A DNA stretch of 64,000 nucleotides from Streptomyces endocoffeicus (GTDB lineage: Bacteria; Actinomycetota; Actinomycetes; Streptomycetales; Streptomycetaceae), in contig NZ_JAERRG010000027.1 of assembly GCF_016741935.1 (NCBI RefSeq), positions 1 to 64,000 of the forward strand, written 5' to 3'. Position numbers and translations under genes: made by a program. Of this stretch, positions 36,396-44,963 are shown one piece after another (position 1 is the stretch's first letter; each line of letters begins with the position of its first letter). The notes under the pieces were generated by a model that worked only from the letters and a program-made list of their open reading frames with translations, was not told where the DNA came from and did no database searches.

Positions 36396-37555
36396 ACCAA
36401 CACCACCACCTCGCCACGCTGTCCGCCGCCCTGGAGGAGGAACTGCCGGCCGCCGTGGAACTGCGCCACCGCATCCACGCACGTCCCTGCCTGTCCGGTG
36501 CGGAAGCCCCCACCCGCGATCTCCTGCTCGCCGCGCTGCCCACCGGTTCCACCACCAAGGTCGCCGACACCGGGGCCGTCGTACGCGTCGGTGGCCCGGG
36601 GCCCGCGATCGCGGTCCGCGGTGAACTCGACGCGCTCGCCGTGCGGGAGGCCACCGGCGCGCCATGGGCCTCCGAGCACCCGGGCATCATGCACGCCTGC
36701 GGCCACGACATCCATCTGGCCGCGCTTTCCGCCCTGGCCCGCGCCGTCGACTCCAGCGGTGGCCCCGCCCCACTGCTGGCGGTTCTGCAACCGAGGGAGG
36801 AGACCTATCCTTCCGGCGCCCGGGACCTCGTCGAGGACGGCATCCTCGAGCGCGAGCGCTGCCGGGCCGTGATCGGGGCACATGTCCAGCCCCTGCTGCC
36901 GGTCGGCACCGTCGCCTGCACCCCCGGTGGTGTCAACGCCTCGGCCGACGAGTTCACGGTCACCGTGCGGGGGCGCGGCGGCCACGCCGCCTACCCGCAC
37001 CTCACCCGCGATCCCGTCGTCGCCCTGGCCCACGTCGTCGTCGCCCTCCAGAGCCTGGTCAGCCGCGGCACCGACCCCATGTCACACACCGTCCTCAGCA
37101 TCGGCACCCTCACGGCCGGCACCGCCGCCAACGTCATCCCCAGCACCGCCGAAGCCCGCGGCACACTGCGGGCGCTGGACGGTCGCGACCGCGACATCCT
37201 GCACTCCCGGCTGGCCGAGGTCGCGGAGCTGGTGGCACAGAGCCACGGCTGCACCGCGGAGGTGACCATCGACCACGGAGAGCCCGTCCTCCACAACGAC
37301 GCGGCGCTGACCGCCGCGACCCGGCCCCTGCTGGGCAGTCTCGGCCTGCGCGCCGGTGCCGACTTGCGGTCCGCGGGCTCGGACGACTTCTCCTTCTTCT
37401 GCGAACATCTGCCCTCGCTGATGGTGTTCGTGGGCAGCCACGGCGGCTCCGAACAGCTCCATTCGCCCACCTTCCTGCCGGCCGACGAGCGGATACGGGA
37501 TGTCGCCCGCGCCATGCTCGCCGGTTATCTGGCCGCCGCCGAGCTGATCGCCTGA
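36392..37555 (+). CDS. M20-family amidohydrolase
   Basis: This 387-aa zinc amidohydrolase of the HipO/amidohydrolase group has metal residues in ACGHDIHLAAL and LQPREETYPSG, the dimerization-domain GRGGHAAYPH, and SAGSDDFSFF near the end. Such enzymes remove acyl groups from N-acyl amino acids. In this operon it may free ornithine or a related amino acid for the next enzyme. It is the fourth gene of the permease operon. Confidence 0.9.
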   Translation: MNQHHHLATLSAALEEELPAAVELRHRIHARPCLSGAEAPTRDLLLAALPTGSTTKVADTGAVVRVGGPGPAIAVRGELDALAVREATGAPWASEHPGIMHACGHDIHLAALSALARAVDSSGGPAPLLAVLQPREETYPSGARDLVEDGILERERCRAVIGAHVQPLLPVGTVACTPGGVNASADEFTVTVRGRGGHAAYPHLTRDPVVALAHVVVALQSLVSRGTDPMSHTVLSIGTLTAGTAANVIPSTAEARGTLRALDGRDRDILHSRLAEVAELVAQSHGCTAEVTIDHGEPVLHNDAALTAATRPLLGSLGLRAGADLRSAGSDDFSFFCEHLPSLMVFVGSHGGSEQLHSPTFLPADERIRDVARAMLAGYLAAAELIA

Positions 37556-37591
37556 CGCCCCGACACCTCGCTCGATCACAAGGACCCCGTC

Positions 37592-38833
37592 ATGACCACC
37601 ACCGGCGCACCCGCCAATCCCGCCCCCGGCTCCACAACCCGGCACCACCTGTCCCTGGCCGAGACGGCCACCGCCCACAACTACCACCCCCTTCCGGTGG
37701 TGCTGGCCTCCGGCGAGGGCGCCTGGGTCAGCGATGTGGAAGGCCGCCGCTACCTGGACTGCCTCGCGGGCTACTCGGCTCTCAACTTCGGCCACCGCCA
37801 CCCCCGGCTGACGGCCGTGGCCCGCGAGCAGTTGGAACGCATCACCCTCACCAGCCGGGCCTTCCACAACGACCGCCTCGGACCCTTCTGCCGAGACCTG
37901 GCCGACCTCGCCGGCATGGACACGGTCCTGCCCATGAACACAGGCGCCGAGGCCGTCGAAACCGCCATCAAGGTCGCGCGTAGATGGGGGTGTGAACGCA
38001 AGGGCGTGGCCCCGGACCGCGCCACCATCATCGTCGCCGACGGCAACTTCCACGGACGGACCACCACGATCGTCGGCTTCTCCAGCGACCCCCTCGCCCG
38101 TGAGGGATTCGGCCCCTTCGCGCCCGGCTTCCGCACGGTCCCCTACGGCGACGCCGCGGCCCTGGAAGCCGCGGTCGACGAGACCACTGTGGCCGTGCTG
38201 CTCGAGCCCATCCAGGGCGAAGCCGGTGTGCTGATCCCGCCGCGGGGCTACCTCCGGCGGGTGCGGGAGGTGTGCGGTCGCGAGAACGTGCTCTTCATCG
38301 CCGATGAGATCCAGTCAGGACTGGGCCGCACGGGTACGACGTTCGCCTGCGAATTCGAGGATGTCACCCCCGACATCTACGTCCTCGGCAAGGCGCTCGG
38401 CGGCGGTATCGTGCCCGTCTCCGCGGTCGTCGGCCGCCATGACGTTCTCGGTGTGATCCGCCCCGGCAGCCACGGCTCCACCTTCGGCGGCAACCCGCTG
38501 GCGGCCGCCGTCGGCCACGCGGTCGTCGAGTTGCTGCGCGGTGGCGAGTACCAGGCTCGGGCGGCCGAACTCGGCAAGCAGCTGCGAGGTCGGCTCGAAG
38601 GCCTGATCGGGCACGGCGCCGTCGCCGTCCGCTGCCGCGGCTTGTGGGCCGGGATCGACATCGACCCCGCCCTCATGACCGGGCGCCAGGCATGCCAAGC
38701 ACTTCTGGACCGGTCGATACTGGCCAAGGACACACACGGCTCCACCATTCGGCTCGCCCCGCCCCTCACCATCGAACCCGCGGAACTCGACTGGATGTGC
38801 GAGCAGTTGAGTACCGTCCTGGGCGGGGCCTGA
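37592..38833 (+). CDS. rocD: Ornithine aminotransferase-like class III transaminase
   Basis: This 413-aa class III PLP transaminase has the cofactor lysine in VLGKALGGGIVPVSAV and DEIQSGLGRTG. HHLSLAETATAHNYHPLPVVL and NTGAEAVETAIKVARRWG are typical of ornithine:2-oxo-acid aminotransferases (RocD), which give glutamate semialdehyde. It ends the operon, so the pathway presumably funnels into ornithine and then glutamate. It is 36 bp after the M20 gene and is followed by a strong bidirectional terminator. Confidence 0.9.
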   Translation: MTTTGAPANPAPGSTTRHHLSLAETATAHNYHPLPVVLASGEGAWVSDVEGRRYLDCLAGYSALNFGHRHPRLTAVAREQLERITLTSRAFHNDRLGPFCRDLADLAGMDTVLPMNTGAEAVETAIKVARRWGCERKGVAPDRATIIVADGNFHGRTTTIVGFSSDPLAREGFGPFAPGFRTVPYGDAAALEAAVDETTVAVLLEPIQGEAGVLIPPRGYLRRVREVCGRENVLFIADEIQSGLGRTGTTFACEFEDVTPDIYVLGKALGGGIVPVSAVVGRHDVLGVIRPGSHGSTFGGNPLAAAVGHAVVELLRGGEYQARAAELGKQLRGRLEGLIGHGAVAVRCRGLWAGIDIDPALMTGRQACQALLDRSILAKDTHGSTIRLAPPLTIEPAELDWMCEQLSTVLGGA

Positions 38834-38848
38834 ACCATGCCCGGCGGC

Positions 38849-38878
38849 CGAGGGGCGGTCCGGAAGGACCGCCCCTCG
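38849..38878. terminator. Bidirectional hairpin terminator between rocD and strR
   Basis: A 13-bp perfect stem with a GGAA loop (left arm CGAGGGGCGGTCC) lies in the 72-bp gap of two convergent genes. Confidence 0.88.
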
Positions 38879-38905
38879 ACACGTCACCGGCCAGACGCCG
38901 CTGGA

Positions 38906-39874
38906 CTACTGGGCGAGTTGGAGATCCACCCGGACCGCGATCTCGTCCCACATCCCCGCGCATTCACGGGCGAGGCTGGCGACGATGCCGCTGCAGTGCG
39001 GCGGCACGTTCGCGATGATTTCCTGCCACTCCTCGGTGCTGAGCATGTTGATGTTGAGCAGCCGGAGCAGCCTGCGGCCCGTTTCGTTGAACCGCAGGGC
39101 GGGGTCCGAGGTGAGGCGGTGCACGGCCGCGAGGCGGTCGGTCATCGGGACCACCTCGGCGGTGGCCGCGCCCGCCGTGGACCGGCTCAGCGCCTCGGTC
39201 CGCCGGCCCCCGGCCTGCGCCGCGCCGCGCGCCTTCGGCAGCGGGTCCTCGCCCCTGCTCATACGGTTCCTGACGTCCCGTGCGGTCTCCGGGGAGATCC
39301 CCGCGGCCCGGGCGATCTGGCGCAGCGACAGCCCCGGGTTCGCCGTGATCAGCCTGCTCGCCAGCTCGCGCCCCGCGGCGCTGTTGATGGGACGGACCCG
39401 GCCGTCCTGCCCGATACGGCTGCCGCCGGCCGCCTCCTCGGCCGACGTCCGTCGGCGGATCTCCGCGACGGTACCCGCCGAGATCCCCGAGACCGACGCG
39501 ATCATGCGGTCCGACCACTGGGGGTGCGACACGATGATGCGCGCGGCCGCGGACTTCCGGTCCGCCATCGACAGTGGCAGGCCATGGGTGATGTTCGAGC
39601 CGACGGCCAGGACGAACGCATCGGCCTTGCTGCCGTCGAAGAACTTGACCTCGATCTTCTCGTCGCCGCGGAGCTCCGCGGCCCGCAGCCGGTGGGCCCC
39701 GTCGACCACCCGCATCGTGGACCGGTGAACGATGATGGGCGGTAACGTGACTTCCGTCTCCGCCAGCGCTTGGATGTGCTCCGGGTCCTCCCCTGAACTT
39801 CGCGGTGATTCCGCCGTCGAAATCGACGCGATGTCGACTTCGACGACCACTTCCTCAAGTTGCTGCTCGAACAT
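38906..39874 (-). CDS. StrR/NovG/Bbr-family pathway activator
   Basis: This 322-aa regulator has the N-terminal ParB-like core of the family (PPIIVHRSTMRVVDGAHRL) and two helix-turn-helix segments (MIASVSGISAGTVAEIRR, SLRQIARAAGISPETARD). Homologues such as Bbr and Tei15* activate glycopeptide clusters through GTCCAR-N17-TTGGAC. Matching sites occur at 10153, 19383 and 23124, so this is the likely activator of the peptide cluster although 16 kb of catabolic genes lie between. A TTA codon occurs at 39743-39745 (in EVTLPP). The ATG at 39874 is preferred over 39940, which lacks a ribosome site and adds an unmatched leader. Confidence 0.92.
   Translation of the reverse strand: MFEQQLEEVVVEVDIASISTAESPRSSGEDPEHIQALAETEVTLPPIIVHRSTMRVVDGAHRLRAAELRGDEKIEVKFFDGSKADAFVLAVGSNITHGLPLSMADRKSAAARIIVSHPQWSDRMIASVSGISAGTVAEIRRRTSAEEAAGGSRIGQDGRVRPINSAAGRELASRLITANPGLSLRQIARAAGISPETARDVRNRMSRGEDPLPKARGAAQAGGRRTEALSRSTAGAATAEVVPMTDRLAAVHRLTSDPALRFNETGRRLLRLLNINMLSTEEWQEIIANVPPHCSGIVASLARECAGMWDEIAVRVDLQLAQ
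39743..39745 (-). promoter_or_regulatory. TTA (bldA) codon in the StrR-family gene
   Basis: An in-frame TTA encodes the Leu of VTLPPII. Translation should depend on the bldA tRNA. Confidence 0.92.
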
Positions 39875-40008
39875 CGCCAACCCCCCGCTCCAAGGCGAGC
39901 TCGCCTCGAAAAGAATTTCTATCCGGGGGGTGGCAGACATGCTTTGGGCACCACTTCGAAGATCGCCGATCGTGGCCGATCAATATCGACCACCCCCCGT
40001 TGCTCCAC

Positions 40009-40024
40009 TTCGCGAAATCGCGAA
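40009..40024. promoter_or_regulatory. Palindrome upstream of the StrR-family gene
   Basis: TTCGCG-AAAT-CGCGAA is a perfect inverted repeat 135 bp upstream of the StrR-family start. Confidence 0.45.
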
Positions 40025-40273
40025 AGGCCGTTCAATCTTTCGACGCAGACTCTAACAGCGGTCAGGCGGTTTGACACCCCGTATCCGCGCGCGGCGCGCC
40101 GGGGTTACTCAACTAGAACTCATGGTTTCGGATAGGGCGATCACCAGGAAGCGATGGCGTTCTGTACGTGCTTACTGATACCAGCGGGACGAGACGCGTC
40201 ACATGAGGCGAATGCGGCTCCATTCAGCCACTCACCTGGTCTTTCGCGTTCCTTCCCGGAGCGCCGGAGCATG

Positions 40274-40290
40274 CGTGAAATGCTTTCACG
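40274..40290. promoter_or_regulatory. Palindrome between lmbU-like and strR-like genes
   Basis: CGTGAAA-TGC-TTTCACG is a perfect inverted repeat about 115 bp past the end of the lmbU-like gene, with GCATG/CATGC on either side. Confidence 0.45.
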
Positions 40291-40403
40291 GGGCATGCGG
40301 GAACGCCAAATCCGGGGAATGGCGGGAATGCCGCTCTGGAATCCATGCCGTCGTCCCGCCGGCGGGACAGAAAGCATTGGCTAGAGGTTCTACGGAGCGC
40401 TGT

Positions 40404-41006
40404 TTACGCCTCCAGAGCAGGCGGGCCGGCGGCCGGACCGGGAATATGCGGGACCGGGTCGTCGGCCGCCTCGTCCAGCATCTGGATGATCCAATCCATA
40501 AGCCCGAGACCGGCGGTCTCCGCCGCGCGCTCCCAGCGGATTCTGCGCTCGGCGACCACGCTCACCTGCACAACGCCCGGCTCCTGTGCGGCTTCCGGCG
40601 ACTGACGCCGCATCCGTATCTGCCGGCGTAACGCATTGCGGGTCCAGCCGCCCTCCTCGGCCCGGGTCAGCAACTCCTCCTGCTCGGCCTCGGGGAGGGC
40701 GGCCACTTCCGCGTGGTGATGAAAGCTCAGCTTGCCCCGCCGCCTGCCCGGCTCGAACTTGCGTGCCACCCAGGCGTAGTTGCGCAGCGTCTGATAGTCG
40801 AGCGAGGTCTGCTTCACCGCCTGGCGGTAGCGGTCGGGGTAGTGCTCCTGGCCGAAGATGAGCCAATCGCCCAGCCACCACGCGGAGGAGTCGGCGATGA
40901 CGTGGATCTGCTGGCCGAGGTGGCGCCACTCGGACAGCGGCAGATCGGGAGGGAGTGACAATCCCGTTCGCCGGGTGGTCGTCCGCCCATTCGCGGGGAT
41001 GGACAT
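40404..41006 (-). CDS. LmbU-family transcriptional regulator
   Basis: This 200-aa protein carries the family core IADSSAWWLGDWLIFGQEHYPDRY followed by SLDYQTLRNYAWVARKFEP. It matches LmbU (lincomycin), NovE, CloE and HrmB (hormaomycin), which regulate antibiotic clusters and are found next to them. The ATG at 41006 has a GAGG site. A TTA codon (40629-40631, in RNALRRQ) makes it bldA-dependent. It stands upstream of the StrR-family gene on the same strand, so the two probably form the regulatory pair of the peptide cluster. Confidence 0.9.
   Translation of the reverse strand: MSIPANGRTTTRRTGLSLPPDLPLSEWRHLGQQIHVIADSSAWWLGDWLIFGQEHYPDRYRQAVKQTSLDYQTLRNYAWVARKFEPGRRRGKLSFHHHAEVAALPEAEQEELLTRAEEGGWTRNALRRQIRMRRQSPEAAQEPGVVQVSVVAERRIRWERAAETAGLGLMDWIIQMLDEAADDPVPHIPGPAAGPPALEA
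40629..40631 (-). promoter_or_regulatory. TTA (bldA) codon in the LmbU-family gene
   Basis: An in-frame TTA encodes the Leu of NALRRQ. It is the third regulator in the window with such a codon. Confidence 0.92.
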
Positions 41007-41219
41007 CGTGCACACCTCACCTGCCCTCGTCTTCGGCGGGCTCATCCTCCACAGCGGGGGGTTTCGGCGAGGTTTCATCGCACCCGCCCGGTTCCCACCG
41101 GCCGAGAACCACCTGACGCGCGAACGACCGAGGGCGTTACGGTGCCGAAACCCACGCACCGATCTACTGGGCGCATCCATGCGGAATCAGTCTCACCGCG
41201 AGCCGACAGAGGAGGCTAC

Positions 41220-41510
41220 ATGGACACCGCAGCACGGCGGTGTGCCGAATGCGGCGCCGAGTTCACCTGGACCAGCAGGAACCCGACGCGCAGGTTCTGC
41301 GGCTCCAGATGCAAGACCCGGTGGTGGCGGGCCCACCGCCGCGACACGGTCACCGCGGACACCGCGGACCGGACACACCACCGGTCGGTGGCGCCGGTGC
41401 CCCCGCTCAGCACCGGCCATGAGTGCCCGAACTGCGGTCAGCACATCACCGTGCTCAATCTGATCGTCGCGGCCGACGGCGGTTCCGGGTCCGGTACGCT
41501 CACCGGCTGA
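41220..41510 (+). CDS. Small protein with two zinc-ribbon-like CxxC pairs
   Basis: This 96-aa protein begins MDTAARRCAECGAEF. It has one cysteine set at CAEC...FCGSRC and a second CPNC near residue 70. The first half resembles the CxxC-x-FC-xxxC knuckles seen in short actinobacterial DNA-binding or metal proteins. The GAGGAGG site is strong, so it is probably expressed. No function can be assigned. Its end overlaps the convergent LLM oxidoreductase by 11 bp. Confidence 0.75.
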   Translation: MDTAARRCAECGAEFTWTSRNPTRRFCGSRCKTRWWRAHRRDTVTADTADRTHHRSVAPVPPLSTGHECPNCGQHITVLNLIVAADGGSGSGTLTG

Positions 41511-42543
41511 CGTCCGGCCGCAGGGCGGGCAGCACCGCGGAGCCCACGCTCTCGATCAGCTCGGTGGGCGGGTCGTAGGAACCGACGTGCTGGAGGAACA
41601 CATCGGTCACCCCGTCGGCGTGCAGCGCGGTGAGCCGTTCGGCGATCTCCTTGGCGGTTCCGAAGAGGCAGAATTCCTGGGCGAAACGCAGGGCCACCTC
41701 GTCGCTCACCCAGGCCGAGCAGATCTCGACGGCGGCGTCCCAGTCCTCGGCGTGCACGAGGTCGGGATAGACCCCCGCCACCCGCGCCGGGACGTCCAGT
41801 TCGATCCCGGCCAGGGCGAGGAAGGGCGCTCCGCCGTTCTGGGCGATCGACGCGCAGATCGGCTTGAGCAGCCGGGCTTCGGCCGCCACGTCGTCGGTCA
41901 CCGCGCAGAACGCCGAGACCGTCAGCGGAATCGCCTCCGTGGTGCGCCCCGCGGCCTCGGTGCCCTCCCGCACCCGGGCGGTGGCACTGGCGAGCGTCGT
42001 CCGCGAGACCCCGCTGAGCAGAATGACACCATCGGCGATTTCCCCGGCGAGCCGCAGATTGCGCGGACCGCTGGCGGCCACGTGGACGGGTACCTCCGGA
42101 GCCGGGTCCCGGAGCCGGGAGCGTACGCCGTTGAAGTCACACTCCTGTCCCTGGAGCAACGCCCGCAGCGTGGCGATCCCGGTGCGCAACTCGGCCCCGG
42201 TGCTGGAGCGCATGCCGATGGGGCCCACCGAGCTGTTGCCCACGCCGAGGCCGAGGGTGAACCGGCCGGGGGCCAGTTCGGCGACGCTGCGCGCGGCCGA
42301 GGCGACGACGGCCGGGTGCCGGGTGACGAGGTTGGTGACCGCACTGCCCAGGCCGATCCGTTCCGTCCCCAGCGCGGCGGCGGTCAGGGCCGTGAACACA
42401 TCCCGCCACAGCAGCTGGGAGTCGGGAAACCACACCTGGTCGAAGCCCAGCTCCTCCGCCCGCCGGGCGGTCCCGGCCAGCCGGTCCACCCGGTCGCACG
42501 GCGGTATGCGGACGCCGACGCGTATCCCGCTCTGCTCGTTCAC
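41500..42543 (-). CDS. LLM-class flavin/F420-dependent oxidoreductase
   Basis: This 347-aa luciferase-like monooxygenase-fold protein (GFDQVWFPDS, SAVTNLVTRHPAVVA, GRFTLGLGVGNS) resembles the F420-dependent methylene-tetrahydromethanopterin-reductase-like branch common in actinobacteria. Either FMNH2 or F420 is possible. The GTG at 42543 has an AGGAGGAG site. It is downstream of and probably cotranscribed with the MHS transporter, so it may oxidize or reduce the transported compound. Confidence 0.88.
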   Translation of the reverse strand: MNEQSGIRVGVRIPPCDRVDRLAGTARRAEELGFDQVWFPDSQLLWRDVFTALTAAALGTERIGLGSAVTNLVTRHPAVVASAARSVAELAPGRFTLGLGVGNSSVGPIGMRSSTGAELRTGIATLRALLQGQECDFNGVRSRLRDPAPEVPVHVAASGPRNLRLAGEIADGVILLSGVSRTTLASATARVREGTEAAGRTTEAIPLTVSAFCAVTDDVAAEARLLKPICASIAQNGGAPFLALAGIELDVPARVAGVYPDLVHAEDWDAAVEICSAWVSDEVALRFAQEFCLFGTAKEIAERLTALHADGVTDVFLQHVGSYDPPTELIESVGSAVLPALRPDVSR

Positions 42544-42597
42544 GGTCTCCTCCTGAGGGCTTGGTGTGAGTGCTTGGTACGGCACGGCGTACGGCGG

Positions 42598-43941
42598 TCA
42601 GCGCAGCTGCGCCGGATCGCTGTCGGCCACGTGCCCAGCCGGATCGCGGGGCGGCTCGGTGGTGTCGTCCGCCTCCCGCAGGAACAGGCCCGCCACCACC
42701 GAGACGGCCGACATCGCCGACATGTACACCGCGATGCCCACCCACCCGCCGGTGGTGTGCAGCAGATAGGTGGCGATGTCGGGAGAGAACGCGTTCCCGG
42801 CGATCAGCCCGACGGTGAAGCCGATCGACATGCCGGTGAACCTCAGCCGCGCCGGGAAGACCTGCGAGAAGTACGCCGGGACCACGCCGTAGTTGGCGGA
42901 GTAGCCGATGAACAGCAGGGTGAAGCCCAGCAGCATCAGCCCGTACTGCCGCGTCTGCAGCAGCGCCAGCCAGGGGAACGGCAGCACCATCAGCGAGGCC
43001 GCCCCGGCGATGAAGACAGTGCGGTTTCCGAACCGGTCGGCCAGCTTTCCGGCGAGCGGCACGCAGACCATGATGACGAGGGTGGCCGGCAGCAGCACGG
43101 CGATCATGGTGCCCTTGTCCAGGTGCAGCCCGGTGCGGGCGTACTCCAGGCTGTAGACGGTCGCCAGGGTGAAGGCCACCCCCGCGCTCAGTATCCCGGC
43201 GGCCATCAGCAGGACCCGCCCGCCGCATTCGCGGAACACCTCGACCACGGGCAGCCGGTCCACCGCGTTCCGCGCCTTGACCGCCTCGAATTCGGGGCTC
43301 TCGTCCAGGCTGAGCCGCACGAACAGACCCACGCCGACGAGCCCCGCGCTCAGCAGGAACGGAATCCGCCAGCCCCATGAGTGCAGCTGATCGTCCGGAA
43401 GCTGGAGCACCCCGAGGAAGACGAGGTTGGCCAGGAGCAGCCCGGCCGAGGTCCCGGTGTTGATCAGCGAGCCCCGGAAGCCACGTTTCCCGCGCTCCGC
43501 GTGTTCGATGGTCATCAGCACCGCCCCGCCGTATTCGCCACCGACGGAGAACCCTTGGGCGAGCCTGGCGACGATCAGCAGGATCGGCGCCGCGATCCCC
43601 ACCTGGCGGTAGGTGGGCAGCAGGCCCACCGCGAAGGTGGCGATGCCCATCAGCCCCAACGTGGCCACCAGCGTGGACTTCCGGCCCAGGCGGTCGCCGA
43701 AGTGACCGAACACCACCGCGCCGACCGGCCGGGCCAGGAAGCCGATGGCGAAGGTCGACAGCGAGAGCAGCGTGCCCGTCACCGGGTCCGAGGTGGGGAA
43801 GAAGAGCTTGGCGAACACCACGGACGAGGCCAGTCCATAGATGGAGAAGTCGTAGTACTCGACGGTGGTGCCGATCCAGCCGGCGACCAGTGCCCGCCTG
43901 CTCTGATCCCGGCCGGGGCCATGAACATCGGTTGCTGTCAT
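42598..43941 (-). CDS. MFS transporter, metabolite:H+ symporter (MHS) type
   Basis: This 447-aa permease has 12 predicted segments and the MHS start WIGTTVEYYDFSIYGLASS, then FGHFGDRLGRKSTL between segments 2 and 3 and RLAQGFSVGGEYGGA. The family carries organic acids such as shikimate, ketoglutarate and aromatic acids. It is transcribed toward the LLM gene from a promoter overlapped by a TetR-type palindrome (44108-44124). A small aromatic or carboxylic acid would fit the meta-cleavage enzymes nearby. Confidence 0.92.
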   Translation of the reverse strand: MTATDVHGPGRDQSRRALVAGWIGTTVEYYDFSIYGLASSVVFAKLFFPTSDPVTGTLLSLSTFAIGFLARPVGAVVFGHFGDRLGRKSTLVATLGLMGIATFAVGLLPTYRQVGIAAPILLIVARLAQGFSVGGEYGGAVLMTIEHAERGKRGFRGSLINTGTSAGLLLANLVFLGVLQLPDDQLHSWGWRIPFLLSAGLVGVGLFVRLSLDESPEFEAVKARNAVDRLPVVEVFRECGGRVLLMAAGILSAGVAFTLATVYSLEYARTGLHLDKGTMIAVLLPATLVIMVCVPLAGKLADRFGNRTVFIAGAASLMVLPFPWLALLQTRQYGLMLLGFTLLFIGYSANYGVVPAYFSQVFPARLRFTGMSIGFTVGLIAGNAFSPDIATYLLHTTGGWVGIAVYMSAMSAVSVVAGLFLREADDTTEPPRDPAGHVADSDPAQLR

Positions 43942-44107
43942 GAGGTTCCTTTGTCCTTAAGGGACGGTCCGTGGGGACGGGCGGGGCTCGGGTGGAGACA
44001 GGCGGGGCTCGGGAAGGGGGCGGCGGCGCTCCCCTGACAGATGCGGCGGGGTTGAGAAACCGCAGGACGCCTAGGGCCGAAGCGAGGTCGGCTCAGCGAT
44101 CGCAAGT

Positions 44108-44124
44108 GGTCGTACTATGTACCG
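44108..44124. promoter_or_regulatory. Candidate TetR operator at the MFS promoter
   Basis: On the minus strand it reads CGGTACATAGTACGACC, built on GTAC-AwA-GTAC. It matches the site at 48107 at 15 of 17 positions. A TTGACG -35-like hexamer lies at 44142-44137, and the palindrome covers the -10 position (TACATA or CATAGT). Confidence 0.7.
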
Positions 44125-44199
44125 TCCGCCGTACGGCGTCAAGGTCACCGACATGCCCCGCGCCGAAAGGTCGGGGGCTGGGAAGGCCGGGGGCGTGGC

Positions 44200-44871
44200 T
44201 CAGTCGCCGGTGTGCCGCAGTACGCCGTCGATGAGGCAGTCGAGCCCGAAGAGGAACTGCTCGTCGCTGGGCAGCGTGGTCATCTCCTCGGCGAGCTCCA
44301 CCATGTGGGGGAAGTCCTCGCGCGGCAGGGTCCCGTAGAAGTGCCTGCGCTGACGCCGCAGTTCCGCGGCCTCGGGATGGTCGGCCTTCCCCCACGGGCG
44401 GGGCGCCTGATAGCTGGCGAAACCCAGGCTGTACTGCACGATCAGCCCATAGACGCGCACCGCGTCCCGGTCCGCGAAACCCGCCTCGCGCAGCCTCCCG
44501 ATGACCGCCTCGAACGCTCCCCGCATGGACCGCGGACCGGTGCTCACCCGGGTGGCGAAGAGCCGCACGATGCTGGGGTGTTCCCGCATCATCTCGAGGA
44601 AGGCCAGCGCCAGGGCCCTTACGACGGCCTCGGGCGAGGTCTCCTCGGCGGTGGGCAGCCGGAAGTTCCCCATGACGTAGTCGGCGATCCCGTCGAGGAT
44701 CTCCTCCTTGCCGCGGAAGTAGCTGTAGAGCGTCATCGCGCCCACGCCGAGATCCGCGGCGAGCCGCCGGATCGTCAGGACGTCGATGTCCTCCTCGTCG
44801 CAGATCCGGGTGGCCACCTCGATGATCCGCTCAGCGGTGAGCGTCTTGCCACGCGACCGCTGACCCGCCAC
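44200..44871 (-). CDS. TetR-family regulator
   Basis: This 223-aa repressor has an N-terminal helix-turn-helix (LTIRRLAADLGVGAMTLYSYFRGKEEIL) and a TetR_C-like ligand domain. The GTG at 44871 follows a GAGGAG site and is preferred over the frame-opening codon at 44931. It sits between the MHS transporter and the meta-cleavage genes. Near-identical operators at 44108 and 48107 suggest it controls both the transporter unit and the hydrolase. Two GTAC half-sites near 44920-44938 might serve its own promoter. Confidence 0.9.
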   Translation of the reverse strand: MAGQRSRGKTLTAERIIEVATRICDEEDIDVLTIRRLAADLGVGAMTLYSYFRGKEEILDGIADYVMGNFRLPTAEETSPEAVVRALALAFLEMMREHPSIVRLFATRVSTGPRSMRGAFEAVIGRLREAGFADRDAVRVYGLIVQYSLGFASYQAPRPWGKADHPEAAELRRQRRHFYGTLPREDFPHMVELAEEMTTLPSDEQFLFGLDCLIDGVLRHTGD

Positions 44872-44963
44872 TGGGACTCTCCTCTTCGCACACCACCGGG
44901 GACCGGCGACACCGACGCCGTCGTACACCACACCGTACAGGCGTCCCGCCGATCGGGCGGCGA

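Larger units (their letters stand above)
39875..40403. other. Gene-free 529-bp region upstream of the StrR-family gene
   Basis: No convincing gene is present. The region has lower GC than its surroundings. It holds two perfect palindromes: TTCGCG-AAAT-CGCGAA at 40009-40024, and CGTGAAA-TGC-TTTCACG at 40274-40290, the latter flanked by GCATGC-type repeats. The promoter of the StrR-family gene must lie here, and the palindromes are operator candidates. Confidence 0.6.

Noticed and set aside
40141..40377. 78-codon open frame on the minus strand in the StrR-family upstream region
   Set aside because: No ribosome site, Arg-rich low-information translation, and it overlaps palindromes. It is more likely non-coding.
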